Source: an uncultured Moraxellaceae bacterium
GTDB lineage: Bacteria > Pseudomonadota > Gammaproteobacteria > Pseudomonadales > Moraxellaceae
Reading direction: 5' to 3'
DNA: 44,109 nt
Assembly (NCBI GenBank): GCA_913057715.1
Contig: CAJXOR010000009.1
Location: 1-44,109 of the forward strand
The notes under the pieces were generated by a model. It saw only the letters and a program-made list of their open reading frames with translations. It did no database searches and was not told where the DNA came from. Positions 41,646-44,109 of the stretch are shown piece by piece; position 1 is the stretch's first letter; every line of letters begins with the position of its first letter. Made by a program: the position numbers and the translations under genes.

Positions 41646-42503
41646 TCAGATTCCAAATCTTAAGCGCTCATGCAGACCTTGTTGTTCACTTGACCGATCA
41701 AGCTCACTAGCGCAAGCATGATCCAGCGCCTGCAAGGTCAGCCGGTCAACCCGCGTCTTGCTGACCTCCGCACAAAAATAAGCCAACTGATAAACCTTTC
41801 GCTTGATCGACGCATCCAATTCGCGAGTGGCCTGCACCGTGACGATGGTGTCAGCTGAGATAAACTCATGATCCAAATTTGGGATGTTCGGTAGCGCCGT
41901 GAAGCGCTTGGTCAGCTTAAGATGCTCCAAAAAGTAATAAACAAACAAGAAACTGGCCGCCGTACCGATGATCTCAGAACCTTTGGCTGAGTAGCAGCAC
42001 AAACCCAAACGGCTCAAGACATAACTCGCCAGGGTCACTGGAGGCTGCAACCCCAGTTTTTTGCGCGCTCTCAACTGATCAGCAGCAGTCTGTATGACCA
42101 CTGCAGGCAGGCCCATGGGGTTTGCGATGTTGCTGACAGCGATCCAGCCATGCAGCGGCAGCTGATCGGTTGCCTGACCCACTTCGCGCAGCAAATCATC
42201 AACAATAAAATAGTGAGCGTCTAGCTCACCCAGTTCAGCGACTTGGGGCAACTCACGGGTCGCTAAGCGCTGCAGCTCCTGAGCCTGACGGTGATCTCGG
42301 CTAACTGATTTAAAGGTTTCTGCGCCAAAGTGCTCCTGCTCCGCCTGAGATTCGGCTTGTTTTTTTTGAGCCAGCAACAAAGAGAGTCTGAGCTGTTCTG
42401 CTGTGACCGGAGCTTGAGAGCTAGCCGTGATCTTCGGCAACTGCGCAGATTGACTGCTGTCTTTTGCACTGAGCGCGTCAGAGTCGATCTGGATCTGCGT
42501 CAT
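41646..42503 (-). CDS. Hypothetical 285-residue protein
   Basis: A protein that I cannot place in a family. The first 80 residues are Gln/Ser/Ala/Glu-rich and probably disordered or coiled. From about residue 95 there is a compact, mixed domain with DAHYFIVDDLLREVGQ, HGWIAVSNIANPMGLPAVVIQ, a Cys-Cys pair (LGLCCYSAKGSEIIG), an aromatic helix (AASFLFVYYFLEHL) and a final helix with SKTRVDRLTLQALDHACASE. No signal peptide; cytosolic by default. Codon use is like its neighbours, and it stands alone between convergent and divergent genes. The ATG at 42503 has GGTAAG upstream. Confidence 0.7.
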   Translation of the reverse strand: MTQIQIDSDALSAKDSSQSAQLPKITASSQAPVTAEQLRLSLLLAQKKQAESQAEQEHFGAETFKSVSRDHRQAQELQRLATRELPQVAELGELDAHYFIVDDLLREVGQATDQLPLHGWIAVSNIANPMGLPAVVIQTAADQLRARKKLGLQPPVTLASYVLSRLGLCCYSAKGSEIIGTAASFLFVYYFLEHLKLTKRFTALPNIPNLDHEFISADTIVTVQATRELDASIKRKVYQLAYFCAEVSKTRVDRLTLQALDHACASELDRSSEQQGLHERLRFGI

Positions 42504-42717
42504 GACTTACCCGCTTTAGTTGATTTCTCCACTTTAACAAACACCTACGCCCTGCGCTTTAGTCAGCCGACACAAGGATGTTGGCCCACCAGATCGGCGC
42601 AGCTCCAGCATCCAAACAGATGACTGGTCAATCAGATTAGCCAGTATCGGTGACATTTGGCCCACCGTTTTGTATGATCAGTTAAGTAAAACAACAATCT
42701 TCCTTCAAGGCAGCCTC

Positions 42718-44062
42718 ATGCATCTTATCGCCGGTTCCACTAAAAAGCTTCCAGCGCTCACCATGAGCGTCAAAGCGCTTATGTTAGCTGGCGCTCTGGG
42801 ATTGAGTCCGGCGCTGAGCGCTGCTGAAGCAGATCGCTTGGCCTTTGAAAATCAGCAGATGATCCTGCAGATGTTTGATGAGCTGCAAAGACAGATTGAT
42901 GAGCTCAAGCAAACCACCGTTCGCCGTGATCAGTTTGAACTTCTGCGCTCCCGAGTCAATCAATTGGGGGCAAATGTCCCCGTACCGATCGCTCCGCCCG
43001 CGGTCAACACCGCCCTAAAATCCGATCCAACCCCCGTTGCTTTTGAGAGGGCACCAGCAGCGCGCGCGAAAACAGCACTGCCTGAACTCGGATCGGATAG
43101 TTCAGAATCAACCGGGAACCAGAGTGGATCACTCAGCCAGCTCTTCGGCTATGGTTCTGCTGGCGGAGCTCAAGCTGCTGGCAGTCAGACCCGCACAGCA
43201 ACTGCTCAGGCCAGCAGAACACCAGCGGCTAATTCCAGCGCCTCGACACCTGCGCCCACCAATATCGCCAGAGCCAGCGCACCTGCTTCAGGTTCCTCAG
43301 GCACCAACCAGTTCAACCAGGCTCAGGCGGCACTGGTTTCAAACCAACCGACTCGTGAATCAGGATCAACTAACGCAGCGCCCATGGCAGCGAGTTCAGC
43401 CCAACCGGCACAAATTACTCGGGTTGCTGCGCCTGAATCTAACCCTGCTTCAACCTATAACCCGCCCATTTACAACTATGGGGCTGCAGGTAGCTCGGTC
43501 GACAACGATCAGGCCAGCAGATCCTCAGGGGCTTCTCAGACGCAGATTGAGGCGCTGAGTCGCCAAATCAACGCACTGCAAAGGCAACAGGCTAATTTGA
43601 GTGCTGCCGGAGGCAACAACCAAGGTTTAAGCACGCTTAAGCGCGATATCGCTCAATTGCAGCGCGATCAACAGCAGTTAGCCTCGCTTGAAAACTTACC
43701 TGGTCAAATCAGCTTACTGAACGGATTACCCGCTCAGGTCGCAAGCCTTGAGTCTCTTCCGGGTCAATTTGATCAACTACAAACTCAAGTCGATGACTTG
43801 AACGGATCACTGGAAAACTCGCTTTTTCAGTTAGCCGACATCAAAAACAGCACTGAAGCTCGCTTAAACGATATCAAAAGTCAGATGCAGCTGGCTGACA
43901 ATTTTCCAACTTGGATGAAATGGGCTATGTTTGGACTGGGTTTGCTCGCGCTGATCGCAGGTATCACTGCACTGCTGGCCGCTTCGCGTCAGCGCAAGAA
44001 AATTAATCAATTAAAAGATAGCCTAGAGCGTGACTTGCTACGAGTTGAAGACCGCATAGAGA
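42718..44062 (+). CDS. Exported/membrane coiled-coil protein with Ser/Ala/Gln-rich linker, 3' truncated
   Basis: An open frame of 448 codons from ATG 42718 (AAGG eight bases upstream) to the end of the genomic sequence; the adapter cuts it off. The N-terminus has a signal-like segment (VKALMLAGALGLSPALSA, cleavage near 34-36), then a coiled coil (about 38-80), a linker of some 190 residues rich in Ser, Ala, Gln, Asn and Thr, a second coiled coil (about 275-390) with repeated LENLPGQ/LNGLPAQ/LESLPGQ units, one membrane helix (about 399-422) and a basic, helical cytosolic tail. The layout recalls polar-hub or envelope-spanning proteins such as FimV, but no LysM domain is present. I do not recognise the family. 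Confidence 0.82.
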
Positions 44063-44109
44063 CTGTCTCTTATACACATCTCCGAGCCCACGAGACTAGG
44101 CATGATCTC
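44063..44109. other. Nextera i7 adapter (artefact)
   Basis: Reverse complement of bases 1-47: mosaic end (CTGTCTCTTATACACATCT), CCGAGCCCACGAGAC, the index TAGGCATG, and the start of the flow-cell primer site. Not genomic. Confidence 0.98.

Noticed and set aside
43037-43558. A 173-residue His/Arg/Gln/Pro-rich protein
   Set aside because: It lies in another frame of the long native frame from 42718, whose composition, ribosome site and signal sequence are far more convincing.

Overview
The window reads as one contig from a draft genome of a free-living gammaproteobacterium with a GC content of roughly 50%. The evidence is the set of chromosomal housekeeping genes: class I gshA, dsbB, the yqiA-parE pair, two-domain argA, hisF, the kinase-fold thrB found in Pseudomonas-type bacteria, acnA, rpe, recJ and htpG. 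I see no rRNA, tRNA, phage, insertion sequence or CRISPR array. Both ends are sequencing artefacts: bases 1-47 and 44063-44109 are the same Nextera i7 adapter in opposite orientation, so genomic sequence runs from 48 to 44062. A third adapter remnant, from the i5 side, sits inside the 3' end of argA (about 30818-30841) and causes a false frameshift there.

Layout. 48-3019: a truncated EamA-type transporter and a large lipoprotein with a Pro/Thr/Asp linker. 3216-6940: htpG with a heat-shock-type promoter and a 22-bp tandem repeat at its 3' end, then a divergent pair of a Co/Ni-type cation efflux protein (DmeF-like) and an RcnR/DmeR-type repressor with a clear operator between them. 7177-9374: gshA and dsbB, both thiol-redox genes. 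9466-13547: a large alpha/beta hydrolase, then yqiA-parE. 13566-13655: a long imperfect inverted repeat in a gene-free gap. 13880-16626: a SEC-C motif protein of unknown function with a dicarboxylate/amino acid:cation symporter directly behind it. 16741-20149: an azoR-pirin-hydrolase operon divergent from a LysR regulator. 20334-23645: a DUF481-like outer-membrane protein, a multi-repeat mechanosensitive-type membrane protein, and an FKBP lipoprotein.

23721-30710 is the most distinctive region and looks like a membrane-lipid modification locus: DUF3833 lipoprotein and chalcone-isomerase-like protein; a TetR regulator and a PHA-granule-region protein facing the other way; then NTF2-like, SDR, FAD-dependent oxidoreductase, DUF1365 and cyclopropane-fatty-acid-synthase-like methyltransferase, packed with 3-bp gaps or overlaps. 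Related gene sets are known from the sigma-E/ChrR and furan-fatty-acid literature, but the TetR gene, the PHA-region gene and the DUF3833/chalcone-isomerase pair give this version its own composition.

30764-44062: argA, hisF, thrB, acnA, rpe with a small membrane protein, a 97-residue orphan whose start codon lies in an inverted repeat, recJ, a DUF697-like protein behind a 19-bp tandem repeat, a 285-residue orphan, and the first 448 residues of a low-complexity, coiled-coil, single-span membrane protein that runs off the contig. GATC is strongly over-represented throughout.
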